From the NCBI RefSeq assembly GCF_012849055.1, contig NZ_CP051677.1, positions 3,549,001 to 3,613,000 of the forward strand: 64,000 nucleotides of DNA. Reading direction: 5' to 3'. The position numbers and the translations under genes are program-made. A model generated the notes under the pieces. The model was given only the letters and a program-made list of their open reading frames with translations, did not search any database and was not told where the DNA came from. This stretch comes from Spirosoma rhododendri (lineage in GTDB: Bacteria; Bacteroidota; Bacteroidia; Cytophagales; Spirosomataceae). The stretch's first letter is position 1; each line of letters begins with the position of its first letter. This document shows, in pieces, positions 25,377-33,493 of this stretch.

Positions 25377-25968
25377 CGAGGCCCACGACTATGCCAAACC
25401 CCAACACGACAAAGCTGCCGTGTGCAGCAGTGTTGAGCAACATTCGAATACGCTCCTTGGTCGAGTTTCGGATGCTGTCGACGCAGTGTTCCCACCGCTC
25501 GAGCGGGGAAACACCTACCACTACGCCAGTGCCGGCCTGTGGAGCACGCACGACCTCCTGTTGCACATCCTGCGCCAGACCGGCCCGGCCCGGATCTGGA
25601 TTGCCACCTGGTCAATGACCGAGGATGCCTGCCGCGTGCTCGTGCAGGGCATTCAGGAGGGTATCATTCAGGATCTGCGGCTACTCATCGACTCACGGGT
25701 AATTACTCGCAATGCGAGCGCCTATGCGTTTGTCTCTTCTCATGCCGAAAAGACTCGGATTACCGCCTGTCACGCGAAAGTGACGGTGATCGAGAACGAC
25801 GCCTGGGCTGTGTCGATGGTCGGCTCAGCAAACTACACGAATAACCCCCGGATCGAAGCCGGTGTGGTCACCGAGAGCCGCCCGGTTGCGGCTTTTCACC
25901 GCGACTGGATCGACCGCGAAATGGAGAAAGCCAAGCCTTTTGGCGAAACCCTCAAACTCTTACGATGA
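25357..25968 (+). CDS. Phospholipase D-like (HKD) domain protein
   Basis: A 203-residue protein with one PLD-type catalytic motif: CHAKVTVIENDAWAVSMVGS, with His139, Lys141 and the GSAN tail (156-159), as in Nuc-like nucleases and phosphodiesterases. One HKD per chain implies an active homodimer. The preceding strands (ARIWIATWSMTEDACRVLVQ) fit the PLD fold. Overlaps on both sides (20 and 4 bases) tie it to the packaging genes, so a DNA end-processing role during head filling is possible; lipid hydrolysis is less likely without a signal peptide. Function inferred. Confidence 0.75.
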   Translation: MSLFSTSEAHDYAKPQHDKAAVCSSVEQHSNTLLGRVSDAVDAVFPPLERGNTYHYASAGLWSTHDLLLHILRQTGPARIWIATWSMTEDACRVLVQGIQEGIIQDLRLLIDSRVITRNASAYAFVSSHAEKTRITACHAKVTVIENDAWAVSMVGSANYTNNPRIEAGVVTESRPVAAFHRDWIDREMEKAKPFGETLKLLR

Positions 25969-26240
25969 AACTAACGGCTGAACAGCTGACCGAACTGGAG
26001 AGTCTGGCCAGCTACTTTTTCACTCCCGACGAATGCGCTATTGTACTGTCGATATCCACCGACGATCTGGAAATCGCACTGGAAGACGACACGCACCCGG
26101 CCTACAAAGCCTATCAGCGCGGCAAACTCAAATCGAAACTGGAGCTACGGAAATCAATCCTGACGCTGGCCAAGCAGGGTTCGTCGCCCGCGCAGACGAT
26201 GGCCCTTCGCCTGCTCGATGAATCGGAATCACTCGATTAA
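25965..26240 (+). CDS. Terminase small-subunit-like DNA-binding protein
   Basis: The 91-residue protein resembles short packaging proteins with a helix-turn-helix: FTPDECAIVLSISTDDLEIA, then AYKAYQRGKLKSKLELRKSI and AQTMALRLLDE. The small terminase subunit recognises phage DNA and hands it to the large subunit. It overlaps the PLD-like gene by four bases, and the large subunit follows one gene later. The next protein (26250) shares the role or is an alternative candidate. Confidence 0.6.
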   Translation: MKLTAEQLTELESLASYFFTPDECAIVLSISTDDLEIALEDDTHPAYKAYQRGKLKSKLELRKSILTLAKQGSSPAQTMALRLLDESESLD

Positions 26241-26249
26241 CCCACCGAC

Positions 26250-26876
26250 ATGAACACTGACGTAGGATTTCTTGACCCCGACGTACCGAGCCGCCACGAC
26301 GATAAGTTCGACGCCATCGTTCGGTGGTACAACGATGACCGGGATATGGACGACCCGGCCCGGCGACAGCTGAGCAAATCACTCCAGGAGCAGTACGAGC
26401 GGTGGCAGTACATCTATTCCATCCTGACGCTGCCCAAAATCCGGTTTAAATCGGATACCATGCTGGTAAAGCGGCTCAAAGAGAAGTGGCCGACGCTGTC
26501 GGATCGGGTGCTACGCTACGCCATTGCCGACACGCGCCGGTTCTACGCGCAGCTGGAGCAGCCTGTTCTCGACTGGGAGCGGGTTATGCTCATTACCAAT
26601 ATGAAACGGGCGATGGAGCGGGCGGAAAAGAAAGGTGATTTCAAATCGCTGGGAGCCATGTTCGGGCATTATATCAAGCTCATTGGTGCTGATAAGCCGC
26701 AGACGCCCGTCGACAACCGCACGATTATCAACTTCATCAACTTCAACCCGGAACAACTGGGAGGGAAGCAGATCCCGGATGATAAGCTGGAGGCACTTAT
26801 TGCCCAGATGCAGGCCAGCGATCGTAAAAAACAACAAGCCCTTTTTGACGACTTCGAGGATGTCTCAGCTGCCTGA
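26250..26876 (+). CDS. Packaging-cluster protein, possible second small-terminase component
   Basis: A 208-residue helical protein (QYERWQYIYSILTLPKIRFK; SDRVLRYAIADTRRFYAQLE) with a C-terminal tail (DRKKQQALFDDFEDVSAA). It overlaps the large terminase by 17 bases and so is co-translated with it. The aromatic, basic N-terminal half suits DNA contact. A role with terminase is inferred from position only. Confidence 0.6.
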   Translation: MNTDVGFLDPDVPSRHDDKFDAIVRWYNDDRDMDDPARRQLSKSLQEQYERWQYIYSILTLPKIRFKSDTMLVKRLKEKWPTLSDRVLRYAIADTRRFYAQLEQPVLDWERVMLITNMKRAMERAEKKGDFKSLGAMFGHYIKLIGADKPQTPVDNRTIINFINFNPEQLGGKQIPDDKLEALIAQMQASDRKKQQALFDDFEDVSAA

Positions 26877-28593
26877 TCGTTACCAGATGGGGTCATTGCT
26901 GAGCGATGATCTCGATACAGCCGTAAAACTGGCGCAGGTTCCCCTCGACCCGCGTAAGTTGAGCGATGACGTAAAAATTGAGTCCAAACACTTCAATAAA
27001 CCCCAGATCCGCTCTATGTCGGTTGGGGCCAATGAAGAATATGCAGTCTGGGGTCGGGGTACCGGTAAATCGGAAGGGCTTATTGCCCCGCGTTCGTTTC
27101 GAAACGTCGACGTGATGCCCAGGGCGCACGGTTGTTTCGCTGGTTCGACCTACCTGCAATTGCTGGAGCGGACGCTGCCCCCCGTGATCAAAGGCTGGGA
27201 ACAGATGGGCTGGCAGCGCGGCCGTGACTTCTGGATTCGGGAGCGACCACCCAAGCACCTGAACATTCCGACGCCGATTGTTGGCCCTGTCGTTTCGGAT
27301 CACTGTATTTTCTTTAAAAACGGCGCGGTGGCGTCGATGGTGTCGCAGGATCGGCCGGGTTCGGCCAACGGTAAAACGGTGCATTGGATCGTCGGTGACG
27401 AAGCGAAGTTCCTGGATAAAGCGAAGCTCGACAACGAACTGTTGATGACCAACCGGGGCGACGAACGCTATTTCGGGGGCATTCCGGAGTTTCACAGCCT
27501 GCTTTTCTGCACCGATATGCCCACATCGAAGGCCGCGATGTGGATACTCGAGGAGGAGAAGCGGATGGATCGGCAGCGGGTCGAACTGCTGCTGAGCATC
27601 CGGGTAAAGATCTATGAGTTGTATGGTCAGCTGATCGCTCACCCCAGCAAGCGGGTGTCGATCATGAAGGCCATTCAGAAAAAGCAGGCCGAGTGGGATA
27701 GCATCCGGGCTAAATGCGTGTTTTTCTCGGAAGCATCGACGCTTGACAACATTCACGGCTTCGGAGCGGACAACATCCGACGGCTGCGCGAGAAGCTGCC
27801 CGCGTTCATCTTCAACACGGCTATTCTGAATCAGCGGCCGTTCCTGACCGAAAACGCGTTCTATCCGGATCTGGACGAACACCACTTCTACGACAAGGAA
27901 GATCACGCCTACATCAACAGCTTCAATATTGAGGATTTCGGTAAGGGGCTGTTCAATGATTCGCGCAAAGATGCCGACGTCGACAAATACCGGCCGCTCG
28001 ATATTGGTATTGACAACGGTGCATCGATCAACGCACTGCTGGTAGGGCAGCCCCACGGCCGCACCTATCGCATTCTGAAGGAACTGTACGTATTGCACCC
28101 TGAGCGGGTTGTCGATCTGGCTAGGGCATTCTGCGAATACTACCGTTACCATCCCTGCAAAGAGGTCAATTACTTCTATGACCATACGGCGATCGGTACA
28201 TCGGCCGTAAGTAACGCATCCCCAGCCGAGGTATTCATCGACTACCTGATGGAAGCAGGCTGGATCGTACACCGTCATTTTATTGGAGCTACGCTCGATC
28301 CTGAATGGCGGTATGAACTGTGGGGTATGTGCCTGCGGGGTGGTGGTGATCGGCTGTTCAAGATTGCCATGAATCGGCACAACTGCGAGTATGTACGCAT
28401 CTCGATGCAGTCTACCCAGATTGCCCAGGGCACGACCGGCTTTCGCAAGAACAAGAATGATGAGAAGAACAGTGAGCTGGACCAACGGACAACCACCCAC
28501 TTCAGCGATGCAATCGACACCCTGCTAGTAGGGGCACACATGGTACATCGCTTCGAAGATCCTGTTGCCTTCAAATCCATATTCATGAATTAA
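26860..28593 (+). CDS. terL: Terminase large subunit
   Basis: The start at 26860 (MSQLPDRYQMGSLL) is chosen because sequence upstream of it in this frame is only a shadow of the preceding gene. The 577-residue protein has Walker A GRGTGKS (65-71), Walker B VHWIVGDE (174-181) and an RNase-H-like nuclease domain from about 365 (LDIGIDNGASINALLVG), with a further acidic site FSDAIDTLLVG near the end. It powers DNA translocation into the prohead and cuts the concatemer. The ~578-residue length is normal. A perfect hairpin terminator follows. Confidence 0.9.
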   Translation: MSQLPDRYQMGSLLSDDLDTAVKLAQVPLDPRKLSDDVKIESKHFNKPQIRSMSVGANEEYAVWGRGTGKSEGLIAPRSFRNVDVMPRAHGCFAGSTYLQLLERTLPPVIKGWEQMGWQRGRDFWIRERPPKHLNIPTPIVGPVVSDHCIFFKNGAVASMVSQDRPGSANGKTVHWIVGDEAKFLDKAKLDNELLMTNRGDERYFGGIPEFHSLLFCTDMPTSKAAMWILEEEKRMDRQRVELLLSIRVKIYELYGQLIAHPSKRVSIMKAIQKKQAEWDSIRAKCVFFSEASTLDNIHGFGADNIRRLREKLPAFIFNTAILNQRPFLTENAFYPDLDEHHFYDKEDHAYINSFNIEDFGKGLFNDSRKDADVDKYRPLDIGIDNGASINALLVGQPHGRTYRILKELYVLHPERVVDLARAFCEYYRYHPCKEVNYFYDHTAIGTSAVSNASPAEVFIDYLMEAGWIVHRHFIGATLDPEWRYELWGMCLRGGGDRLFKIAMNRHNCEYVRISMQSTQIAQGTTGFRKNKNDEKNSELDQRTTTHFSDAIDTLLVGAHMVHRFEDPVAFKSIFMN

Positions 28594-28617
28594 GCAGCCC
28601 AGTAGGGTAGGGCAGTA

Positions 28618-28655
28618 GCGGCCCGGTCAGATCTGACCGGGCCGCTTCGTTTTTG
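28618..28655 (+). terminator. Terminator after terminase
   Basis: A perfect 28-base palindrome, GCGGCCCGGTCAGA and its complement, followed by TTCGTTTTT. Strong intrinsic termination of the packaging operon. Confidence 0.85.
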
Positions 28656-29146
28656 TCCTATAAATTCGGACAGTGTTCGTGTAGGGCATTTGGTGACGTA
28701 TATACATACACGTTAATTGAATGGGTGTATGTGTAGGGCACTCGCTGGTACCCAGCGGTAAACGGCCGGTGTGTTGTTGATGCAAACCAAATCGGATGCT
28801 GTGTGTGTAGGGCACCTGCCGGTGCCCAGCGTGGCCCAGCCCCAGCGCGGCCAGACGCGCACACGTGCCCGCAGACAGGCTAACGAGTCGTGCCAGTAGT
28901 CAACGCAGTAGCCTCTCGACGGCCCCGCAGACGCACCCAGACGCGCCCAGAATGCGGGTTCTCGACCCCTCCGACCCCGCCAAAATTATCGCCCCCACCC
29001 CCCCCTCGGCAATTGCTTTTTTGGTCTGTGCGTGGCATGGGGGGGGTAAACCCCGGACGCGGAGCGTTCACCAGCGGAAACCGGTCAAGTGTCTGAAAAA
29101 CAGTAGTTTAGACTGTTTTTAAATTGCAAAAATACTTACAATGCCG
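28656..29146. other. Non-coding stretch between terminase and accessory cassette
   Basis: No frame here looks coding. It holds the three GTGTAGGGCA repeats (28679-28814), a GC-rich stretch with AGACGC-type short repeats (28850-28960), and long C and G runs (about 29000-29015 and 29039-29046) that could pair or mis-sequence. The composition differs from the phage genes on either side. Confidence 0.5.
28679..28814 (+). repeat. Three dispersed GTGTAGGGCA repeats
   Basis: Exact GTGTAGGGCA occurs at 28679, 28731 and 28805. The last two extend to a longer similar unit (TGTGTAGGGCAC, then CTGCCGGTGCCCAGCG-like sequence with its own GGTACC/GGTGCC palindrome). Spacings of 52 and 74 bases rule out a simple tandem array. 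They could be protein-binding sites or debris of the cassette junction. Confidence 0.5.
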
Positions 29147-29177
29147 TTGCAAATTTACGACGGTTTGCGTACCTTTA
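29147..29177 (+). promoter_or_regulatory. Bacteroidota-type promoter for the ArdC-like gene
   Basis: TTG (29147-29149), a 20-base spacer and TACCTTTA (29170-29177) match the TTTG / TAnnTTTG promoter of this phylum. It overlaps the 17-bp direct repeat AATTTACGACGGTTTGC (29152-29168). Transcription would start around 29184, ahead of the 29230 ATG. Confidence 0.65.
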
Positions 29178-29229
29178 ATACATGGAAATCAAGCAGATAA
29201 CCAGTTAAAAACACAAAAAAGCAACTTTT

Positions 29230-30138
29230 ATGGAAGGTACAAAACGCGACCACTTCGCAGAGGTCACCGGGAAAATTATTGCCCAATTGGAACAGGGTAT
29301 CGTACCGTGGCATCAGCCGTGGGGCTTCTGCGAACCCGCACAAAATCACTTCACCGGCCACCGCTACCGCGGTATCAATTCGCTACTGATGCTGATGGAG
29401 GACTATAAAACGCCCTACTTCGCGACCATCAAGCAGATTAACGAAGCCGGTGGGCGCGTCAAGAAGGGAAGCAAATCGACACAGGTTTATTTTCACGACT
29501 GTATTTACAAGGACAAAAACGGCGCACGGCTAACCCCCGACGTTGCTTTACCCCGCATCAAAGCCGGTGATTCGACCGTCAGAAAGTACCCGTTTATTCG
29601 CCTGTTTCCGGTGTTTAATATGGATTCGGTGGAAGGGTGCCCCGTTAAGTCAGCCATACGCCGGAGCGAAACCGATAACCACGAGATAGCGGTCTGTGCG
29701 GACTTCGTTACCGCCCTGAATTTGGGCAACCAGTTGCGCCACGCCAACGTTGACGAAGCCTTTTTTCACAAAAAGGATGATTACGTGCAGATGCCCCCGC
29801 TGGACGTGTTCCGCAGTTCGGAATTGTACTACGGTGTTTTGTTCCACGAGCTGACCCACTGGACGGGACACGCCGACCGGTTGAATCGAAAGACGTTGAC
29901 CGAAGCCCTGAAATTTGGCGACACCAATTACTCACTGGAAGAACTGACCGCCGAACTCGGCAGTACGTTTCTGTGCAATACGTTCGGTATTGATACGCCC
30001 GACACCCTACAGAACCAAGCCGCCTACATTGCCAACTGGCTGGGCGTGCTCAAAAAGAACAGCCGCTTTATCTGGGATGCCGCCAGCGACGCACAGGCCG
30101 CATTTACGTACCTGATCGACCGCGCAGGTACTTATTAG
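29230..30138 (+). CDS. ArdC-like antirestriction protein
   Basis: The 302-residue protein has the two-part ArdC layout: an N-terminal single-stranded-DNA-binding domain (residues ~8-130; IIAQLEQGIVPWHQPW, GINSLLMLM, GGRVKKGSKSTQVYF) and a C-terminal zincin metallopeptidase-like domain with HELTHWTGH (His206, Glu207, His210) and a downstream Glu (about 242, LTAELGSTFL). ArdC proteins travel on plasmids and conjugative elements and protect incoming DNA from restriction. It opens an accessory cassette bounded by 17-bp direct repeats, with its own promoter, and may be expressed in the lysogen or on entry. Confidence 0.85.
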   Translation: MEGTKRDHFAEVTGKIIAQLEQGIVPWHQPWGFCEPAQNHFTGHRYRGINSLLMLMEDYKTPYFATIKQINEAGGRVKKGSKSTQVYFHDCIYKDKNGARLTPDVALPRIKAGDSTVRKYPFIRLFPVFNMDSVEGCPVKSAIRRSETDNHEIAVCADFVTALNLGNQLRHANVDEAFFHKKDDYVQMPPLDVFRSSELYYGVLFHELTHWTGHADRLNRKTLTEALKFGDTNYSLEELTAELGSTFLCNTFGIDTPDTLQNQAAYIANWLGVLKKNSRFIWDAASDAQAAFTYLIDRAGTY

Positions 30139-30256
30139 TCAACTCAATTTATCGGAGTCCCTACCGGTCGTTTTTCGCCCGACAGGACAACTACGCCCAA
30201 TCCTCAGCATTACCCAGTTTTCAATACATCAATCCATCAAAAACCAGTCAAATCCA

Positions 30257-30847
30257 ATGAAAACCACCCCACAAGTTACCCCCGCGAACACCAACACCAC
30301 CACCGACAACCAGAACGCCAAAGGCAGTACCGGTAAGTTCACCGTTACCCCCGCCGAACCCGTTGCCCTGAGTGATCTACTGAAACAGGCCCACGCCGAC
30401 ACTGCCGCGAAAGCCGCCGATGTGGTCGAGCCGAAACCCTACCCCGTTCAGGCCCAGCCAGAGCCAGCCAAACCCGAAGCTACCGCCACCGCCCCGGAGC
30501 CAGCCAAAGCCCCAGCCCAGCCAGAGCCGCAGAAGCCAGCCGCCCCCGTTCGGAGCCGTGGCGAAGAAATCGAGTTTCAGATTGCCAAGTCGGGCAAACT
30601 ACAACTGATAAACAACCAACTGCAAAGCCTGAAAGCCAAGCAGAACGAGTTAAACCAGTTCAGTTTCGCCGTTAGTAAGGACGAGGACTACCGCTATGGC
30701 CGGTTAGTGATCTTTGACGATAACAACCGCGAATTCCAGTGCAAAAACCACGGCCTAGCCGCCCTGATCGTGGAGCACCTGAAAGGCTTGTTCGAGCAGA
30801 AGGTGGAAGAGAAAGAAAGCGAACTGTTAGCGGTTTCGCGTTCGTGA
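30257..30847 (+). CDS. Pro/Ala/Glu-rich cassette protein
   Basis: A 196-residue protein: an unstructured half rich in Pro, Ala and Glu (PYPVQAQPEPAKPEATAT), then a compact domain (GEEIEFQIAKSGKLQLINNQ; RYGRLVIFDDNNREFQCKNH) with helices and a hairpin. I know no function, though similar tails accompany plasmid proteins near ArdC. Its stop overlaps the GTG of the next gene. Confidence 0.55.
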   Translation: MKTTPQVTPANTNTTTDNQNAKGSTGKFTVTPAEPVALSDLLKQAHADTAAKAADVVEPKPYPVQAQPEPAKPEATATAPEPAKAPAQPEPQKPAAPVRSRGEEIEFQIAKSGKLQLINNQLQSLKAKQNELNQFSFAVSKDEDYRYGRLVIFDDNNREFQCKNHGLAALIVEHLKGLFEQKVEEKESELLAVSRS

Positions 30848-31077
30848 GTGAATTTGACACGCTGATCGTGGACGAGTTGCGCCGGGAATTTCGGCGCACT
30901 CGTCCCCCGGCGAAGGTCATCACCGACCAGTATATAGCCGGTATTTTTCGCGTCACCAGCCGCCAGCCGCCCCGCATAGGCTACCGGGTTTTCTGGTACC
31001 CATCCAGTCTACTGCATCCCGATTCGACTGTTTACGAGGATACCCAATTTGATTTAATCGAACCCCTACCGTTATGA
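30844..31077 (+). CDS. Small cassette protein (GTG start)
   Basis: GTG 30844 (VSEFDTLIVDELRREFRR) overlaps the previous stop as GTGA, and its stop overlaps the next ATG as ATGA, so the three genes are tightly coupled. The 77-residue product is basic (RRTRPPAKVITDQYIAGIFR; RIGYRVFWYP). No family recognised; longer frames starting upstream are shadows of the previous gene. Confidence 0.5.
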   Translation: MSEFDTLIVDELRREFRRTRPPAKVITDQYIAGIFRVTSRQPPRIGYRVFWYPSSLLHPDSTVYEDTQFDLIEPLPL

Positions 31078-31546
31078 GTCTACGCCCCCAGGACGCCACC
31101 ACTATTTATTCCGTGGGTGAAATCAGCGTCAGCTACAAAACCAACAGTAACCCCAAGTTAGCGCACGTTCGGGCCAGCCGCGACGCGTACGGTATCTTTC
31201 GCCAGTACTGGAGCGAGCAGATTAACTGGATCGAGGAATTTTACCTAATGTGCCTTAACAAACAAAACGAAGCCATCGGCATTTTCCGGGTATCGGTGGG
31301 GGCACGGCCGCTACCTACGTGGATGCAAAAGTCATTTTTCAGGTAGCCTTGGGCTGTCACGCCAGTAGCATTGTACTAGCTCATAACCACCCGTCGGGCA
31401 ACCTTGAGCCGAGCAAAGCGGACAAAGACCTGACCGTCAAGTTTAAGCAGATCGGCCAGTTACTGGACTGTCCGGTGTTGGACCACCTGATTTTAGTGCC
31501 TGATGCTGATTGTTACACCTCATTTGCCGACAGCGGTATTTTATAG
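31074..31546 (+). pseudogene. radC: RadC-like JAB-domain gene, split by a -1 frame break
   Basis: The first frame (31074-31346) runs ATTIYSVGEISVSYKTNSNP ... LMCLNKQNEAIGIFRVSVG and then goes astray. The second supplies GTAATYVDAKVIFQVALGCH and the JAMM metal motif HNHPSGNLEPSKAD to 31546. Together they form an ordinary ~157-residue RadC-type (JAB/MPN) protein. The break lies at a G5 run (about 31289-31293) where six Gs would restore the frame. RadC-like proteins of mobile elements are metal-dependent with unclear function. It may be a true pseudogene, a sequencing error or a slippage site. Confidence 0.7.
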
Positions 31547-31548
31547 CC

Positions 31549-32103
31549 ATGACTTATTTTATTCGTATCAGTAGCCAGAACCGCCCCGCCAACCGATTAC
31601 AGCAGGCTATACTAGACCATTTCGGGGCCTACCACAGCGTACTGACCAGCGACCCGACGAGCATTTACCAACGGCTCAGCGGGGCCGTCGAGCAGGCCCA
31701 CAGATCGTACCGGCGATGCACAAAACAGACCGTCAGCAAACAGCACGACTACAGCACGAAAGAAATCGTTGCCATCTACGTCGACGGATTGATTCAACTT
31801 AGTATGCACCCGGTTTTACGGACGGTTTATCTTGATCCGACGCCCCCCAAACCAGAGCCGACCGCCCCGCCATTAGCCGCCCCAAACCAGACCGACGACC
31901 CACCGGGCGAAGTTTTACCCCGGGCCGTGATCTACAAACAGCGCGACAGTAGCGAGGAATTACGACTGGATTACTGGTATAAGTTTTCTACCCAAGTGCA
32001 GAGTTTACTACGGCAGGGCGTTATCTGGCGCATCTACCTGAACGAAAACGCGTCACCCATTGCCGAACTATACGGCGGTCGAACGATACCCGCCTACCTG
32101 TAA
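31549..32103 (+). CDS. Hypothetical accessory-cassette protein
   Basis: The ATG at 31549 (MTYFIRISSQNRPANRLQQA) is preferred, three bases after the RadC-like stop. The 184-residue protein has a helical first half, a Pro-rich hinge (~100-125; PPKPEPTAPPLAAPNQTDDP) and a last domain (LRLDYWYKFSTQVQSLLRQG). No family recognised. It shares the direction and probably the transcript of the ArdC gene. Confidence 0.5.
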   Translation: MTYFIRISSQNRPANRLQQAILDHFGAYHSVLTSDPTSIYQRLSGAVEQAHRSYRRCTKQTVSKQHDYSTKEIVAIYVDGLIQLSMHPVLRTVYLDPTPPKPEPTAPPLAAPNQTDDPPGEVLPRAVIYKQRDSSEELRLDYWYKFSTQVQSLLRQGVIWRIYLNENASPIAELYGGRTIPAYL

Positions 32104-32435
32104 CCGTACCCGTTACGCCTGATTCCTGCTAATTCCCTAGTGAGTTAGTGGGCTTTTGGCGTTCCTCGCGCCTTTGCTGTGGCGGGGTTCACGACAGCCC
32201 TGGTGTTTCGCAGGCTCACACCGGCCTGTCACTCACCCTGCCGGCGTCCAGCCAACTCTCTGCCGTTCGCTCAGCTGGAGATAGATCAGCTTACTCGTTA
32301 ACTGGCTAAAAACCCGTGCTTAAAGCAATTTAGATCAACCGGCAACAGCAGGTTCTACGCGACTAGGCTAAACGCCCGACATATTAAATTTTAATCAATA
32401 TATTGACGACTAATGACTTACTTAGACCGTTTAGC
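32104..32435. other. Non-coding stretch inside the accessory cassette
   Basis: About 330 bases with no credible frame. The first part is GC-rich with short imperfect repeats (CAGGCTCACACCGGCCTG region, 32210-32235). From about 32375 it becomes AT-rich (ATATTAAATTTTAATCAATA) and may hold a promoter, with TTG at 32403-32405 and GTTTAG about 20 bases on, for the next small gene. Confidence 0.4.
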
Positions 32436-32453
32436 ATGTGTCGTGTTACCAAT

Positions 32454-32741
32454 ATGAGTATGCATCCACACAGTTCACATAACCATCCCATCAGTCAACC
32501 CAATACCCCATTCACTACTCAGGAGGGAAAGCTTTGGCAGGAAGTAATTTTTTACGAACAACATATCGTCAGGTTGGAACTGCTGCTCACTCAACTGACT
32601 CAAAACGAACAACTTTGCTTTACGTACAGGGGAGTAGATGCATCTATACAGACATATTTTACATTGATTAAAGCACGTTACATGACTCAGATCGAACGGG
32701 CTTATCGCATGCGGGAAAGATTGTTGATGCGTCTTCTATAG
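32454..32741 (+). CDS. Small hypothetical protein
   Basis: The frame is open from a TTG at 32403, with ATGs at 32436 and 32454; the start is uncertain. From 32454 it gives ~95 residues: a His/Pro-rich head (MSMHPHSSHNHPISQPNTPF), then helices (QEVIFYEQHIVRLELLLTQL; IERAYRMRERLLMRLL). It is AT-rich compared with nearby phage genes. No family recognised. Confidence 0.4.
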   Translation: MSMHPHSSHNHPISQPNTPFTTQEGKLWQEVIFYEQHIVRLELLLTQLTQNEQLCFTYRGVDASIQTYFTLIKARYMTQIERAYRMRERLLMRLL

Positions 32742-32820
32742 AGTAGCTAGATTACCGCTACGATTCCGCAATCAATTTGGTTTTCGTCAGTCTTGGGACA
32801 CTAATTTCACTGAAAACAAA

Positions 32821-32849
32821 TCAGCCCGAACGCAAAGCATCCGGGCTGA
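32821..32849 (-). terminator. Terminator of the minus-strand gene
   Basis: TCAGCCCG and CGGGCTGA form the stem. On the minus strand the sequence after it is TTTGTTTTC. It lies 23 bases beyond the stop of the 32872-33087 gene. Confidence 0.6.
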
Positions 32850-32871
32850 AGAAGCCAGTTAAAAACAAAAT

Positions 32872-33087
32872 CTATTCGGGCAGATTCCAGGTCTTTTCAT
32901 GCTCGACACTGAACTGTGCTTTTTTAAGCATCTCTTCTTTTTTATCAATCGTCACGCCCCGGCCTGAATTAATCAGATGCCGGTAGTTACGACGAACCGA
33001 CTTATCTAGTCCCGTCAGTGACCAGTAGTAGTCACTATCCAGTATAAGCCTGAAGGCTTCATCCGTTGTTGGTGAGTTTTTCGCCAT
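32872..33087 (-). CDS. Small basic, probably DNA-binding protein (antisense to the phage)
   Basis: A 71-residue protein (LTGLDKSVRRNYRHLINSGR; VTIDKKEEMLKKAQFSVEHE) resembling short Bacteroidota proteins in which a helix-turn-helix-like pair precedes KxW at the C-terminus. It runs against all surrounding phage genes, has its own terminator and lies at the right edge of the accessory cassette. A lysogen-expressed regulator is plausible; this is inference. Confidence 0.55.
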   Translation of the reverse strand: MAKNSPTTDEAFRLILDSDYYWSLTGLDKSVRRNYRHLINSGRGVTIDKKEEMLKKAQFSVEHEKTWNLPE

Positions 33088-33131
33088 TGTGCTGCCTTGT
33101 TAGGATACACAAATCTACGAAAACCACCGCG

Positions 33132-33148
33132 AATTTACGACGGTTTGC
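33132..33148. repeat. 17-bp direct repeat, right copy
   Basis: AATTTACGACGGTTTGC here is identical to 29152-29168. The two copies bracket the accessory cassette (ArdC-like to the minus-strand gene). Both are followed by a CCTTT run, so each may also be promoter DNA. Confidence 0.6.
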
Positions 33149-33166
33149 CGTCCTTTTTTCGACCTC

Positions 33167-33217
33167 GTCATCACGCCTGTCACGCCCCGCCCTACCTGAC
33201 GCTGTCAACTTCGGCCT
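33167..33217 (+). promoter_or_regulatory. Late element, copy 3 (portal operon)
   Basis: GTCATCACGCCTGTCACG (33167-33184), then TCAACTTCGG at the standard offset; the ATG is at 33218, again 34 nt on. The start codon lies in the loop of an 11-bp perfect inverted repeat (33202-33212 with 33226-33236). Confidence 0.65.
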
Positions 33218-33493
33218 ATGATGCTGAAGTTGACAGATGTAGTACGCCTGATGCGTAAAAGTGAGTCGGGGCACGCCAGCCCGGGCAGGCCCCGCCCGTT
33301 TACCATTCAATACGTGACGGCCGACCGCACCCGCAACAAGGGTGGCGAGGTCCGCACGTTGAAGCGGGCTGTACTGCTCACCAAAAAGCGCACCGATAAC
33401 CGGATCGTCGATCTGCAACCCCTCGGTACCACCGACATCGTGCGCGTGCATCTGGATCTGATCCTTCGTTTCAATAATCAGCCTGTTGCATGA
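33218..33493 (+). CDS. Small basic protein upstream of portal
   Basis: A 91-residue basic protein (MMLKLTDVVRLMRKSESGHA; VRTLKRAVLLTKKRTDNRIV) beginning at a late element. Its stop overlaps the portal ATG (ATGA), so the two are translationally coupled. It could be a head-assembly cofactor; no family recognised. The next in-frame codon after ATG is also ATG. Confidence 0.6.
   Translation: MMLKLTDVVRLMRKSESGHASPGRPRPFTIQYVTADRTRNKGGEVRTLKRAVLLTKKRTDNRIVDLQPLGTTDIVRVHLDLILRFNNQPVA

Noticed and set aside
26893..28500. 535-residue open frame on the minus strand
   Set aside because: It lies wholly antisense to the large terminase gene, whose motifs are intact; long antisense frames are common in GC-rich DNA.
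28679..28814. Possible CRISPR array from the repeated 10-mers
   Set aside because: Only three copies, uneven spacing (52 and 74 bases), repeats too short and no cas genes.
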